Assembly: GCF_900099815.1 (NCBI RefSeq)
Contig: NZ_FNCW01000012.1
Location: 32,549-96,548 of the forward strand
Direction: 5' to 3'
Source: Psychroflexus sediminis
Lineage (GTDB): Bacteria > Bacteroidota > Bacteroidia > Flavobacteriales > Flavobacteriaceae
Length of the DNA: 64,000 bases
The position numbers were made by a program, and so were the translations under genes. Below are positions 1 through 8,597 of this stretch, one piece after another; the first letter of the stretch is position 1; each line of letters starts with the position of its first letter. The notes beneath the pieces are model-generated. The model ran no database searches. It was not told the DNA's origin and saw only the letters and a program-made list of their open reading frames with translations.

Positions 1-314
1 AGGACATCGGCACGATAGCGTTTCTTTGAATCCCTATTATCAATCATAGGATCGTTGAACGCATCAACGTGTCCCGAAGCCTTCCAGGTGTTGGGATGCA
101 TTAAGATGGCGGCATCTAAGCCAACTATCTCTTCATGGAGTTGAACCATACTCTTCCACCAATAGGCTTTGATGTTGTTTTTGAGTTCAACACCGTTTTG
201 CCCGTAATCGTAAACAGCGCTTAAGCCGTCGTAGATTTCGCTGGAAGAAAAAATATACCCATACTCTTTGGCATGGGAGATAACCTGTTTGAATTTGTCT
301 TGTTCTTGTGCCAT
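1..314 (-). CDS. glyS: Glycine--tRNA ligase, N-terminal part (cut by window edge)
   Basis: Charges tRNA-Gly with glycine in the cytoplasm. Only the first 104 or so codons lie in the window; the gene runs off the left edge. The complementary strand starts at an ATG (312-314) and reads [20 protein letters not shown], then [24 protein letters not shown] and [15 protein letters not shown]. These are the typical N-terminal blocks of the single-chain (dimeric) class II glycyl-tRNA synthetase, not the alpha/beta tetrameric enzyme. It diverges from the comF-like gene at 438. The identification is by recognised family motifs; the C-terminal anticodon-binding domain cannot be seen. Confidence 0.9.
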   Translation of the reverse strand, partial: MAQEQDKFKQVISHAKEYGYIFSSSEIYDGLSAVYDYGQNGVELKNNIKAYWWKSMVQLHEEIVGLDAAILMHPNTWKASGHVDAFNDPMIDNRDSKKRYRADV

Positions 315-437
315 ACCGCAAAAGTATAAAAACAAGGCTTTATTTGGAGATTTCATACGTAAATTATTGACGGAATGTTAGCCTAAGCATTACTTTTCAG
401 AATTTTAATCCTGCTGCTCTATTTTTTATTAAATTTA

Positions 438-1139
438 ATGAACTTAAGCTTATACAACATGCTTCAGGATTTTAAAAACTTCTTATTTCCTAAGTTATGC
501 GCCTGCTGTGATGCCGTATTGTTAAAGGATGAACAGCTTATTTGCACGTTTTGCAGGAACGAACTTCCGCTCTACCCCAACTTTTTTGACGGGGACCACG
601 ATTTGCATAAGATTCTTTACGGTCGGGTCTTGGTAGATCAGGCGGCTAGTTTATTCTACTTTGAGAAGAAAGGAATCATTCAAAATTTAATTCATGACCT
701 TAAGTATAAAGGCAATGAAGACTTGAGTTTTCATCTTGGCGAGTGGTTAGGAAATATACTGCAGGAGGCAGGCTGGCAGCATAAAATAGAAGTGGTAATT
801 CCAGTTCCCCTTCATCCACAGCGTATGCGCGAACGAGGCTATAATCAGGTAGAAGGCTTTGGAAAGGCTATTGCTGATAAGCTTTCAGCTTCCTACAATG
901 ATGGCCTTCTTAAAAGGAAATCCAATTCCACAACTCAGGTGTTTAAAAACAGACTGGCCAGAACTGAAGTCGTTCAAAATCATTTTTATGTGGAGGGAAG
1001 ATCTGATGTAAAGGATAAACAAATTTTATTGGTAGACGATTTGGTAACCACAGGCGCCACATTAGAAGCCTGCAGCTTAGCCTTAAAGGAGGCAGGAGTT
1101 ACAAAGCTTAACATCGCAACAATAGCGATAAGCAAATAA
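438..1139 (+). CDS. comF: ComF family protein (phosphoribosyltransferase-like)
   Basis: A 233-residue protein with the ComF layout: an N-terminal cysteine cluster (C21, C23, C24, C36, C39) that would form a zinc finger, then a phosphoribosyltransferase fold. The block PVPLHPQRMRERGYNQ (about residues 122-137) and the PRPP-loop motif LLVDDLVTTGAT (about residues 196-207) are clear. In naturally competent bacteria ComF takes part in uptake of transforming DNA; in most Bacteroidota its role is unproven. The gene has no tight partner: the next gene downstream, an unrelated lipoprotein, starts 46 bp after the stop. Length and motif order are normal for the family. Confidence 0.88.
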   Translation: MNLSLYNMLQDFKNFLFPKLCACCDAVLLKDEQLICTFCRNELPLYPNFFDGDHDLHKILYGRVLVDQAASLFYFEKKGIIQNLIHDLKYKGNEDLSFHLGEWLGNILQEAGWQHKIEVVIPVPLHPQRMRERGYNQVEGFGKAIADKLSASYNDGLLKRKSNSTTQVFKNRLARTEVVQNHFYVEGRSDVKDKQILLVDDLVTTGATLEACSLALKEAGVTKLNIATIAISK

Positions 1140-1185
1140 AAAAATCTATATTTTATTGTTTCTTTGCATAAACTTATCGTCAGTC

Positions 1186-2796
1186 ATGAGAATCCATTTT
1201 TTTAGACCTTTTTTTGTTCTTGTTTTGTTGCTTATGCTGTCGTCATGTGCTCAGCGTGGGAGACCAGACGGAGGTCCTAGAGACACAGAACCACCTGCGT
1301 TTGTGAGCTCTAATCCGGAAAATTATTCGACCAACTATAAAAAAGAAGAGGTGGTCATTAATTTCGATGAGTATATAATTTTGAAAGAGCCACGTCAGCA
1401 AATTTTGTTTTCTCCACCTATAGAACCCCGTCCAAGCATTTACCCCCTGGGTCCGGCAAGCCGTTACATCAGACTCGATATCCCGCAAGATTCTTTGGAA
1501 GAAAAAACGACCTATACCGTGAATTTTGGTACCAGTATTCGGGATAACAATGAAGGTAATATACTTCCCTATTTTAAGTATGTTTTCTCAACAGGAGATT
1601 ATGTAGATTCACTTCAGGTGGAAGGAAACGTTTTTGATGCGTATAACCGGCTTTCAGATGAAAACATTTCTGTGATGCTTTATGCTTTAGATTCTACCTA
1701 TACAGACTCTGTGGTGTATAATCAATCTCCGCGTTATATCTCCTATGTAAGAGATTCTACGTCTTTGTTTAGCCTGGAGAATTTGAAATCTGGAAATTAT
1801 AAAATGGTGGCGATTTCAGATAAAAACAACAATTATAAATTTGATCCCGCTCAGGATAAAATTGGTTTTGTAGAAGATACAGTGAAAATTCCTACCAACC
1901 AGTTGTACGATATTCTGGTGTTTAAAGAAGTCTTGGATTTTGAGGCTTCCCGGCCCAAGCAAATTTCCAGACAACACTTTGAGTTTGGTTACCAGGGCCG
2001 TTTGGAAGATTACAAAATCGACTTGATTTCTGAAACAACAGAGGATTTTGAATCTGTATATTTTAAAGATGAAGAAACCGATACCCTACATTATTGGTAC
2101 AAGCCTTATTTGGAAAAGGACAGCTTACTATTTGCCTTTAGCAATAAGGACAAAATTGATACGGTTGAAATACGACCTAAGCAAATAGAAAAGGATTCTT
2201 TGACTATTTCAGAAGTAAAAATAGATAAAAACAAGCTTTTGGCCAATTTCAAACTGAAAGCCAATACGCCAATTTTAAGTTTTGAAAAGGATTCTATCCG
2301 CGTGATGACCCAGGATACTTTACCTGTTGCGTTTGACTTAAAGATGGATACGCTCTACAACCATTTGATATTTGAGTTTGATAAACAAGAAAAAACAACC
2401 TATCAAATCAATCTTTCTCCAGGAGCGATCACTGATTTTTTTGAAAATCAAAACGACAGCTTAACTTATAATTACAGGACCCGAGCTTATGCCGATTTCG
2501 GAAATTTAGCTTTGACGATCAATAACATTGATGAATACCCTGTTATTGTTGAGCTTCTTGATGAACGAGGGAAGGTAGAATCTTCTGTGTATGAAACTGA
2601 AAAGTCTACCGTTTTCTTTAAATTATTGAAACCAGGATATTATTACATCAGACTAATTTATGATCTTAACGCCAACGGAAGATGGGATACAGGAGATTTT
2701 CTAAAAGGCTTACAACCAGAGCCTGTTCTCTATGAAAATCAGCCTGTGGAGATAAGAGCCAACTGGGATGATGTGCTGAACATTAACCTATACTAA
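1186..2796 (+). CDS. Ig-like domain lipoprotein (Big_5-type)
   Basis: A 536-residue exported lipoprotein. The chosen ATG (1186) starts a lipoprotein signal peptide with lipobox LSSC followed by AQRGRPDGGPRDTEPP; an in-frame TTG at 1156 adds ten residues before the signal peptide and is less likely. Residues about 35-130 (TEPPAFVSSNPENYS onward) resemble a bacterial Ig-like Big_5 domain, which in Bacteroidota often begins such proteins. The rest is rich in beta-strand sequence with segments such as FKLLKPGYYYIRLIYDLNANG near the C-terminus, like a carboxypeptidase-regulatory or prealbumin-like fold. A cell-envelope location is inferred; no enzymatic motif is seen. Its 3' end overlaps the convergent omega-amidase gene by 14 bp. 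Confidence 0.78.
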   Translation: MRIHFFRPFFVLVLLLMLSSCAQRGRPDGGPRDTEPPAFVSSNPENYSTNYKKEEVVINFDEYIILKEPRQQILFSPPIEPRPSIYPLGPASRYIRLDIPQDSLEEKTTYTVNFGTSIRDNNEGNILPYFKYVFSTGDYVDSLQVEGNVFDAYNRLSDENISVMLYALDSTYTDSVVYNQSPRYISYVRDSTSLFSLENLKSGNYKMVAISDKNNNYKFDPAQDKIGFVEDTVKIPTNQLYDILVFKEVLDFEASRPKQISRQHFEFGYQGRLEDYKIDLISETTEDFESVYFKDEETDTLHYWYKPYLEKDSLLFAFSNKDKIDTVEIRPKQIEKDSLTISEVKIDKNKLLANFKLKANTPILSFEKDSIRVMTQDTLPVAFDLKMDTLYNHLIFEFDKQEKTTYQINLSPGAITDFFENQNDSLTYNYRTRAYADFGNLALTINNIDEYPVIVELLDERGKVESSVYETEKSTVFFKLLKPGYYYIRLIYDLNANGRWDTGDFLKGLQPEPVLYENQPVEIRANWDDVLNINLY

Positions 2797-3559
2797 ATGA
2801 ATCCTTGTCTTTTAAAAATCCCAATTTATCTCTAAGTTCATAAAGATGAGACTTTTCAAGGGTTATGGTTTGTATGGCTTCTTTTTCTGGATCGTGTTCG
2901 CTCAGAGATTTGCCAAGGGCGTCATAAGCAGACGAATGGCCAACGTAAGGGAAGCTATTGCCATCGGTACCAATGATGTTGAGTCCAATGCAATAACTCA
3001 TGTTTTCAACTGCTCTGGCCTGTAACAAAATATCCCAGGCAGAAACGCGCTTTTCGGGCCAGTTGGCGACATAAATTAAGACCTCATAATCATCCTTATT
3101 CCTCGCCCAAACCGGAAAGCGAAGGTCGTAACAAACCTGTAAACACAGTTTCCAGCCTTTATACTCCACAACACATCTTTCGTTGCCAGGCGTGTAGGTT
3201 TCATGCTCCCTGGCCAAAGTAAACAGGTGTTTTTTATCATATTTTGAAACGTTTCCGCCGGGTTCTACAAAAAACATCCTGTTGAAATACTTTCCGTGTT
3301 CTTTTATCATCGCACTACCGGTGATGGCAGCCTGATACATTTTAGACTGAGCTTTCATCCATCCTAAAACCTCCTCTACTTCTTCAGCATGAGTTTCAGC
3401 ATTCATGGAGAAACCAGTAGTGAACATCTCCGGCAGAATAATCAAATCTGTATCTGACGGGCATTCGGAAAGTTTATTCTCAAAATGGGCCTTGTTGGCT
3501 TTGGGATTTTCCCAGGTGAGTTCGGTTTGTATGTAAGTGACTTTAAGGGATTCGCTCAT
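2783..3559 (-). CDS. Omega-amidase / nitrilase-family amidohydrolase (YafV/NIT2-like)
   Basis: A 258-residue carbon-nitrogen hydrolase. The catalytic triad of the nitrilase superfamily is visible: Glu44 in LPEMFTTGF, Lys109 in KYDKKHLF, and Cys143 in VCYDLRFPVW. The FTTGF and RFPVWAR wording is typical of the YafV/NIT2 branch, which hydrolyses alpha-ketoglutaramate or alpha-ketosuccinamate (omega-amidase, a metabolite clean-up enzyme). Cytoplasmic; no signal peptide. It converges on and overlaps the Ig-like lipoprotein gene by 14 bp. Upstream lies the repeat array at 3649-4674. Substrate preference is inferred from the family. Confidence 0.85.
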   Translation of the reverse strand: MSESLKVTYIQTELTWENPKANKAHFENKLSECPSDTDLIILPEMFTTGFSMNAETHAEEVEEVLGWMKAQSKMYQAAITGSAMIKEHGKYFNRMFFVEPGGNVSKYDKKHLFTLAREHETYTPGNERCVVEYKGWKLCLQVCYDLRFPVWARNKDDYEVLIYVANWPEKRVSAWDILLQARAVENMSYCIGLNIIGTDGNSFPYVGHSSAYDALGKSLSEHDPEKEAIQTITLEKSHLYELRDKLGFLKDKDSFSIG

Positions 3560-3648
3560 AGCACTAAATTAAAAAATTAAAACTAATTTGATGATTCCAA
3601 TCCTTATTTCTTTGTCAGTTGGATCAAATTAAGCTATTAAAAGTGGTT

Positions 3649-4674
3649 TTGTCTGTTTAGAAACTTCATATCGGGAACTTAAAGACTACCCGCACCAGCC
3701 TGTATCTTAAGGCACAGGTTATGGATAATCAACTTAGAGTTATGAATTACCCAAAGCCATATTCAAAACAAATGGCGTACCTAAGGGCACGCTGACTTGG
3801 GTTCCGCTTTAAGTTTTACCAATCTATAGTCCCTAACGGGACAGATTAATGTTTTCGATTTTGAGTAAGTTGATAAAACTTAGAAGTTGAATTGTCGATT
3901 TACTTCTCTTGAATTAAATATCAAACTCTGATTATTAGCTTTTGCTTCATCTGCTTTATGGGTAGAGTTGTCTCGTTAAAGACTTCATATCGGAAAGGAA
4001 AAGACTACACGTACGACTTTGTGCCGTTAGGTACAGGATATGGATAATCAACTTAGAGTTATGGATTACCCAAAGCAATATTCAAAACATATAGCGTACC
4101 TAAAGGCACGCTGGTTCAGTTGACGCGTTAGCTTTTACCAATCTATAGCCCCTAACGGGACAGGTTACATACTTTTTTAAAGAAGAAGATTTATAGATTT
4201 AAAATTGAGTTTAGCTATATAGCTTCAAGGCTTTACATCATAACCTTTTTTAAAACCTTATGTTGGAATTGTCTGGTTAGAGACTTTATATCGGTAACTT
4301 GAAATAGCCCTTTTGACATCTTGTGCCGTTAGGTACAGAATATGAATAGTGAAGACCTGTCTAAAACATATGGCGTACCTGACAGCACGCTGACTTGAGT
4401 TCCGCTCTAGGTTTTACCAATCTATAGTCTCTAGCAGGACAGGTTGAATCACAACTGTTTTGAGTGATTTTGTAAATTTTAGGACTCGGATTGATTTACC
4501 ATTTTAAATCGGTGAATCGAACTTTTATTACAAGTGTTTTGCTTCATCTGATCTATGGGTAGAGTTGTCTCGTTAGAGACTTCATATCGGTAAGGAAAAG
4601 ACTACACGTACGACTTTGTGCCGTTAGGTACAGGATATGTTATATTACTTGTATTTTGCTCTTGATGGGACAGA
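3649..4674. repeat. Non-coding tandem array A: four ~300-bp units of GTTA-loop hairpins
   Basis: Fills the 1.1-kb gap 3560-4686, which holds no credible gene. Units start near 3649, 3968, 4269 and 4565 (periods 319, 301 and 296 bp). A full unit reads: hairpin A (TGTCTCGTTAGAGAC, then TTNATATCGGTAA), hairpin B (GTGCCGTTAGGTAC, then AGGATATG), a variable centre, inverted hairpin B (GCGTACCTAAGGGCACGC) and inverted hairpin A (TTTACCAATCTATAG then GTCCCTAACGGGAC). Each unit is therefore an imperfect inverted repeat of two half-sites, each with two five-base stems closed by a GTTA loop. Unit 4 has lost its right half. The left part of units 2 and 4 (3940-4043 and 4537-4640) is almost identical over 104 bp. 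Resembles a REP/BIME-like family; no transposase is nearby. Confidence 0.85.
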
Positions 4675-4686
4675 TCCAATATCTAC

Positions 4687-5556
4687 TCAATAGGTTTTTG
4701 TCATATCCTCATCCACAACGATAATAAAATTTGCTTTGTTGTGGTGTTCTTCACCTAAACTATTCAATTCATTTTGTTCTACGGTGGAGATGGTAAGAAT
4801 ATTCACATCTGGGTTGTAGGTTTTCAAATACCAGTAAATCCCCTCGAAATCATTGGAATGGTAACTGCCGTTGAGGTGAAAGAACACCTGATTGGGCTGT
4901 AAGTTCTTCAGGATAAAATGTGCCATGGTCGCATCTTTTATAGCCTGTGCTTTCACAAGGTCTTCACCACCATGACCGCCCATCATGTCAAGCATGTTTT
5001 GGTAGGAACTTAAACTCATGTCAAACGGAATGGGCAAAGGGGGCATTAACTCATATTCGACTTTGGAAAGCGAATCCAAAGCTGAAAAGCCTCCATTTTT
5101 GTACACTTTTGTAGCATAAGGTCTGGGAATATTGGTGGCGATAAACGGGGTTGAGGTCGATTTTGCAAAGTCCACAATTGGCTTATAATCGGTTGCATAA
5201 TTCGTCCATACCCTTGCTTTTTTTCTGAATTCGCTTTCTGCCAGACTATCCCTAAGGTAAAGATCGAGTGCCTTCTGGGTGTCAGTTTCGAACATTTCTG
5301 CACCCAGAATAAGATTGATGCTGTCTTTTTTCAAGTCAGAAACCAGTTCAAACTGAAGCCAGTGTGAAATCGGATTGTTGTGAAATTCACCAAACAAAAC
5401 CACATCCGTTTGTGAGATGCTATCCAAAACACTTCGATACGTGATGGGTTCCCCGACCTGGCTAAAGAGTTCAAAAGCCTTTTTCTCTTGAGCCTGTGTA
5501 CTGAAAACGCTTATTAAATACAATAATGTAAAACTCGAAATGAGTGTTTGTTTCAT
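4687..5556 (-). CDS. ChaN-like haem-binding/TIKI-family exported protein
   Basis: A 289-residue protein with an N-terminal signal peptide (hydrophobic stretch to FSTQAQ, about residue 22). The motif VVLFGEFHNNPISHW (about residues 51-65) is the hallmark of the ChaN / Cofac_haem_bdg family; a second conserved block near the end reads VFFHLNGSYHSNDFEG. ChaN homologues are surface or periplasmic proteins proposed to bind haem and are related in fold to TIKI-type proteases. No lipobox cysteine is seen, so it is probably periplasmic. The start codon overlaps the stop of the upstream KilA-N gene by 4 bp (ATGA), so the two are translationally coupled. The role is inferred from family only. Confidence 0.82.
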   Translation of the reverse strand: MKQTLISSFTLLYLISVFSTQAQEKKAFELFSQVGEPITYRSVLDSISQTDVVLFGEFHNNPISHWLQFELVSDLKKDSINLILGAEMFETDTQKALDLYLRDSLAESEFRKKARVWTNYATDYKPIVDFAKSTSTPFIATNIPRPYATKVYKNGGFSALDSLSKVEYELMPPLPIPFDMSLSSYQNMLDMMGGHGGEDLVKAQAIKDATMAHFILKNLQPNQVFFHLNGSYHSNDFEGIYWYLKTYNPDVNILTISTVEQNELNSLGEEHHNKANFIIVVDEDMTKTY

Positions 5557-5951
5557 GGTTTTATCTGTTTTCTATTTACCAAAGATTTCATCTGATTGAT
5601 AGCGATTTGATTGAGTTTTTCCAGACGTTCTGATTGAGGCAAGTCTTGATTATTGAATACAGCATTGGTTGCTTCAATCCACCGCTTAGGAGTTAAAACG
5701 AAACTATTAAGTCCTGCTTGTTTTTTAAACCCCTCGAATTCGAGGGGTTTAAAATTAGTATTATATATACTTTCCCAGAACCCAAGCAGCTCAATTGTGT
5801 TTCTATTTCTTAACCAGTTTTGAATAATGGTATCACTATGTGCAGAGTCTTTGTATTTAGCAATATCTGTTAAGGAGATGTAATCTTCTTTTTCATATTT
5901 AAAGAGACTTATGCTCCAGCCTTTAACCTCTATTTTTTGATTCTTTGCCAT
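5553..5951 (-). CDS. Short KilA-N domain protein, probably internally deleted
   Basis: A 132-residue cytoplasmic protein. ATG at 5951 (MAKNQKIEVKGWSISLF) is preferred because family members start the same way; an in-frame start at 6005 would add 18 unmatched residues. Residues about 20-95 carry the KilA-N DNA-binding pattern (DYISLTDIAKY, IIQNWLRNRNTIELLGFWE, FVLTPKRWIEATNA). KilA-N proteins of this subgroup that I know are usually about twice as long; here the domain passes straight into a tail (LPQSERLEKLNQIAINQM) that resembles the usual C-terminus, so an in-frame internal deletion is likely. It contains a perfect 32-bp palindrome and is coupled to the ChaN-like gene. KilA-N genes are often of phage or mobile origin. 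Confidence 0.75.
   Translation of the reverse strand: MAKNQKIEVKGWSISLFKYEKEDYISLTDIAKYKDSAHSDTIIQNWLRNRNTIELLGFWESIYNTNFKPLEFEGFKKQAGLNSFVLTPKRWIEATNAVFNNQDLPQSERLEKLNQIAINQMKSLVNRKQIKP
5723..5754. repeat. Perfect 32-bp palindrome inside the KilA-N gene
   Basis: The left half is TTTTAAACCCCTCGAA and the right half is its exact reverse complement, with no loop base. It encodes FKPLEFEGFK in the KilA-N frame. A perfect 16-bp half-site match by chance is very unlikely. It could form a strong cruciform or mRNA hairpin, or bind a dimeric regulator. Confidence 0.8.
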
Positions 5952-6124
5952 AGACACTAATTTAATGATAAACAATTTAGCATTATTTCTCTTGCGAAAA
6001 ACCATAGCTAAAGCTGAACATGAGCAAAAGCATTAAACCTATGTTGAAATTTTTGGTCATAATAAAAAGCATCAAGGCTTAAAGTTAGTAAGATTTCGAC
6101 TCTTAGCTTTCTGCGAAAACCTGT

Positions 6125-6132
6125 TATATTTG
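6125..6132 (+). promoter_or_regulatory. Bacteroidota -7 promoter element for the S9 peptidase
   Basis: TATATTTG matches the TAnnTTTG -7 consensus and ends 25 bp before the ATG at 6158. No clear TTTG -33 element is seen at the expected distance, so the assignment rests on the -7 box. Confidence 0.55.
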
Positions 6133-6157
6133 AATAATTCTCAAAATAAAATACCCC

Positions 6158-8509
6158 ATGACTCTATCTCTACGAATTCTTAGTGTGGCACTTCTGGCAA
6201 GCCTTAGCGGATTTGCACAATCCGACCTGTCTGTCCAAAAAATCATGCAAGATCCCAACTGGATGGGCACATTTCCCTCTGATGTCGCATGGAACGAACA
6301 ATCCGATGTGATTTACTTTGATTATAATCCGGAACAGGAGGTATCGGATTCGCTGTATAAAATCAGTTTAAAAAACACTTCTGAAATACAAAAAGTGAGC
6401 ATGGATGAAATCAAAACAAAAGTTTCATCTAGGGGCGATTATAACGCTAAACACACGGCAAAGCTTTATGTGAAATCAGGCGATTTATACCGCTATGACA
6501 TCAGGAAAAATCAAACCCATCTGGTTTTGGATTTAGGGGAACGCATCAGCAGTCCAAAGTTCATCACCGATTCTGAATATGCCTTTATCACTAATAACAA
6601 TCTCTACATTTATAATGCGGATCAGGGGCAAATTCAGAAAAAAACCAACCTACAATCCGGGAGTTCCAAAGACAAAGATTCCAAAAAATCTGAGAAAAAT
6701 CAATGGCTGGAAGAGGAGAACTTAAGCCTTTTGGAAGAGGTTCGGGTTCAAAAAGAAAACCGAGAGTTAAGAGAAAAAAACAGAGAATTATTACGAGAAG
6801 ATTCTTACACGTTTTACCTGGATAAACAAAGAGCTTTCAACTTCAACATTAGTGAAACAGGTAATTTTTTGACTTTTCAGACCTACACACCAGAGTCTGG
6901 AGATAATACGGGAGTCCCCGATTATATCAATGCTTCAGGCTACACCGAAATGCTCAATGCCAGAAGCAAAGTCGGCGACCAAACCGCACAAAGAGATTTA
7001 TATATCTATCATATTCAAAAGGATACGGTCTATAAAGTGGATGTGTCTTCCCTGCCTGGCATCACCGATTTGCCAGAATACACCGAAAACTATCCGGACC
7101 GGGAATGGGAAGCAAAGCAGAGGGCGGTAAGCTTTTCGGATGTGAAGTTTTCATCCCAGGATGCGCATGCCGTGGTGGCAATAAGAGCACAGGACAACAA
7201 AGACCGCTGGATTTCTCTGCTGAATCTGGATACAGGAAGCTTGGAAAATTTAGATAGACAGCACGACGAAGCCTGGATTGCCGGACCAGGTATTGGCAGT
7301 TATTACGGAGGTGGTACATTGGGATGGCTCGCAGACGATAAACACGTCTATTACCAGTCTGAAGCCACGGGTTACTCCCATCTTTACCTTCATGATGTTG
7401 ACAAAAACAAGCAAAAGCAACTGACCAGCGGAAATTACGAAGTCTTTGATCCGCAATTATCCAGGGATAAGAAATCCTGGTTTTTTACCTCTTCGGAGGT
7501 GCATCCCGGGGAACGTCATTTTTACAAAATGCCAGTCATGGGTGGGAATAAAACTCAGCTGACCTCTATGGAAGGCAATAATAAGGTGGAACTTTCTCCT
7601 GATGAAAAACACATGGCCATCTTGTTTTCCAGTTCAAACACGCCGGAAGAGCTTTACCTAAAGCCCACCAAAGCAAACGCCAAGGCAAAACAACTCACCG
7701 AGGGTCAGTCAGAAGCCTTTAGTGCCTATACCTGGAGAATGCCGGAGCTTATACAGTTTGAAGCTGAAGACGGAGCAAAACCCTATGCCAGGCTTTACAG
7801 ACCCGAGGAAAGCGTCAATAATCATGCAGCAGTCATTTTTGTACATGGGGCGGGCTATTTGCAAAACGCCCACAAGTGGTGGTCGAGTTACTTTAGAGAA
7901 TATATGTTTCATAACCTGTTAACAGACCTGGGTTACACGGTTTTGGATATCGATTACCGGGGAAGTGCGGGATATGGCAGAGACTGGCGAACAGGAATCT
8001 ACCGACATATGGGCGGTAAAGACTTATCTGACCAGGTCGATGGCGCCGAATATCTGGTAGAAAACTTTGAGATCAACCCTGATAAAATAGGCATTTATGG
8101 AGGAAGTTACGGTGGTTTCATTACCCTGATGGCCATGTTCAACGAGCCAGATACCTTTGCTGCAGGAGCCGCCTTGCGTTCGGTGACCGACTGGGCGCAT
8201 TATAACCATGGGTATACGTCCAATATTTTGAACGAGCCACATCTGGATCCTATCGCCTACAGAAAATCTTCCCCAATTTACTTTGCGGAAGGCCTGGAAG
8301 GGCATCTGTTGATCGCTCACGGGATTGTGGATACCAATGTTCATTTTCAGGATGTGGTGAGGCTTTCTCAACGGCTTATCGAACTGGAAAAAGAGGACTG
8401 GGAACTGGCGGTTTACCCGGTTGAAGGTCACGGTTTCACGCAGCCCAGCAGCTGGACCGATGAATACCGACGTATCCTCGATCTTTTTGAAAGAACGATT
8501 GGAAAATAG
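6158..8509 (+). CDS. S9 family peptidase, dipeptidyl-peptidase IV type
   Basis: A 783-residue exported serine peptidase that should release dipeptides from peptide N-termini in the periplasm or outside the cell. A signal peptide ends near ALLASLSGFAQ. An N-terminal beta-propeller (about residues 30-520; WD-like blades such as GTLGWLADDKHVYYQSE) is followed by an alpha/beta hydrolase domain with nucleophile Ser650 in GIYGGSYGGF, Asp725 in IVDTNVHF and His758 in PVEGHGF. A charged, coiled-coil-like insert (EEVRVQKENRELREKNRE, about residues 191-215) sits in the propeller. The gene stands alone between two repeat arrays. The DPP-IV subclass is inferred from fold order; the exact specificity is not provable here. 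Confidence 0.88.
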   Translation: MTLSLRILSVALLASLSGFAQSDLSVQKIMQDPNWMGTFPSDVAWNEQSDVIYFDYNPEQEVSDSLYKISLKNTSEIQKVSMDEIKTKVSSRGDYNAKHTAKLYVKSGDLYRYDIRKNQTHLVLDLGERISSPKFITDSEYAFITNNNLYIYNADQGQIQKKTNLQSGSSKDKDSKKSEKNQWLEEENLSLLEEVRVQKENRELREKNRELLREDSYTFYLDKQRAFNFNISETGNFLTFQTYTPESGDNTGVPDYINASGYTEMLNARSKVGDQTAQRDLYIYHIQKDTVYKVDVSSLPGITDLPEYTENYPDREWEAKQRAVSFSDVKFSSQDAHAVVAIRAQDNKDRWISLLNLDTGSLENLDRQHDEAWIAGPGIGSYYGGGTLGWLADDKHVYYQSEATGYSHLYLHDVDKNKQKQLTSGNYEVFDPQLSRDKKSWFFTSSEVHPGERHFYKMPVMGGNKTQLTSMEGNNKVELSPDEKHMAILFSSSNTPEELYLKPTKANAKAKQLTEGQSEAFSAYTWRMPELIQFEAEDGAKPYARLYRPEESVNNHAAVIFVHGAGYLQNAHKWWSSYFREYMFHNLLTDLGYTVLDIDYRGSAGYGRDWRTGIYRHMGGKDLSDQVDGAEYLVENFEINPDKIGIYGGSYGGFITLMAMFNEPDTFAAGAALRSVTDWAHYNHGYTSNILNEPHLDPIAYRKSSPIYFAEGLEGHLLIAHGIVDTNVHFQDVVRLSQRLIELEKEDWELAVYPVEGHGFTQPSSWTDEYRRILDLFERTIGK

Positions 8510-8597
8510 AGAGAAGATATTAGATATCAGAAGTTAGATGTAAAGAAGGACATTTAGATTCAATAAACAAGAAACAGGATAACATAAACCTTACAAA

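Noticed and set aside
1156..1185. Upstream TTG start for the Ig-like lipoprotein
   Set aside because: It would place ten residues before a complete lipoprotein signal peptide that begins at the ATG at 1186.
3649..4674. CRISPR array
   Set aside because: Period is about 300 bp, repeats are internally palindromic and imperfect, and no cas gene is present.
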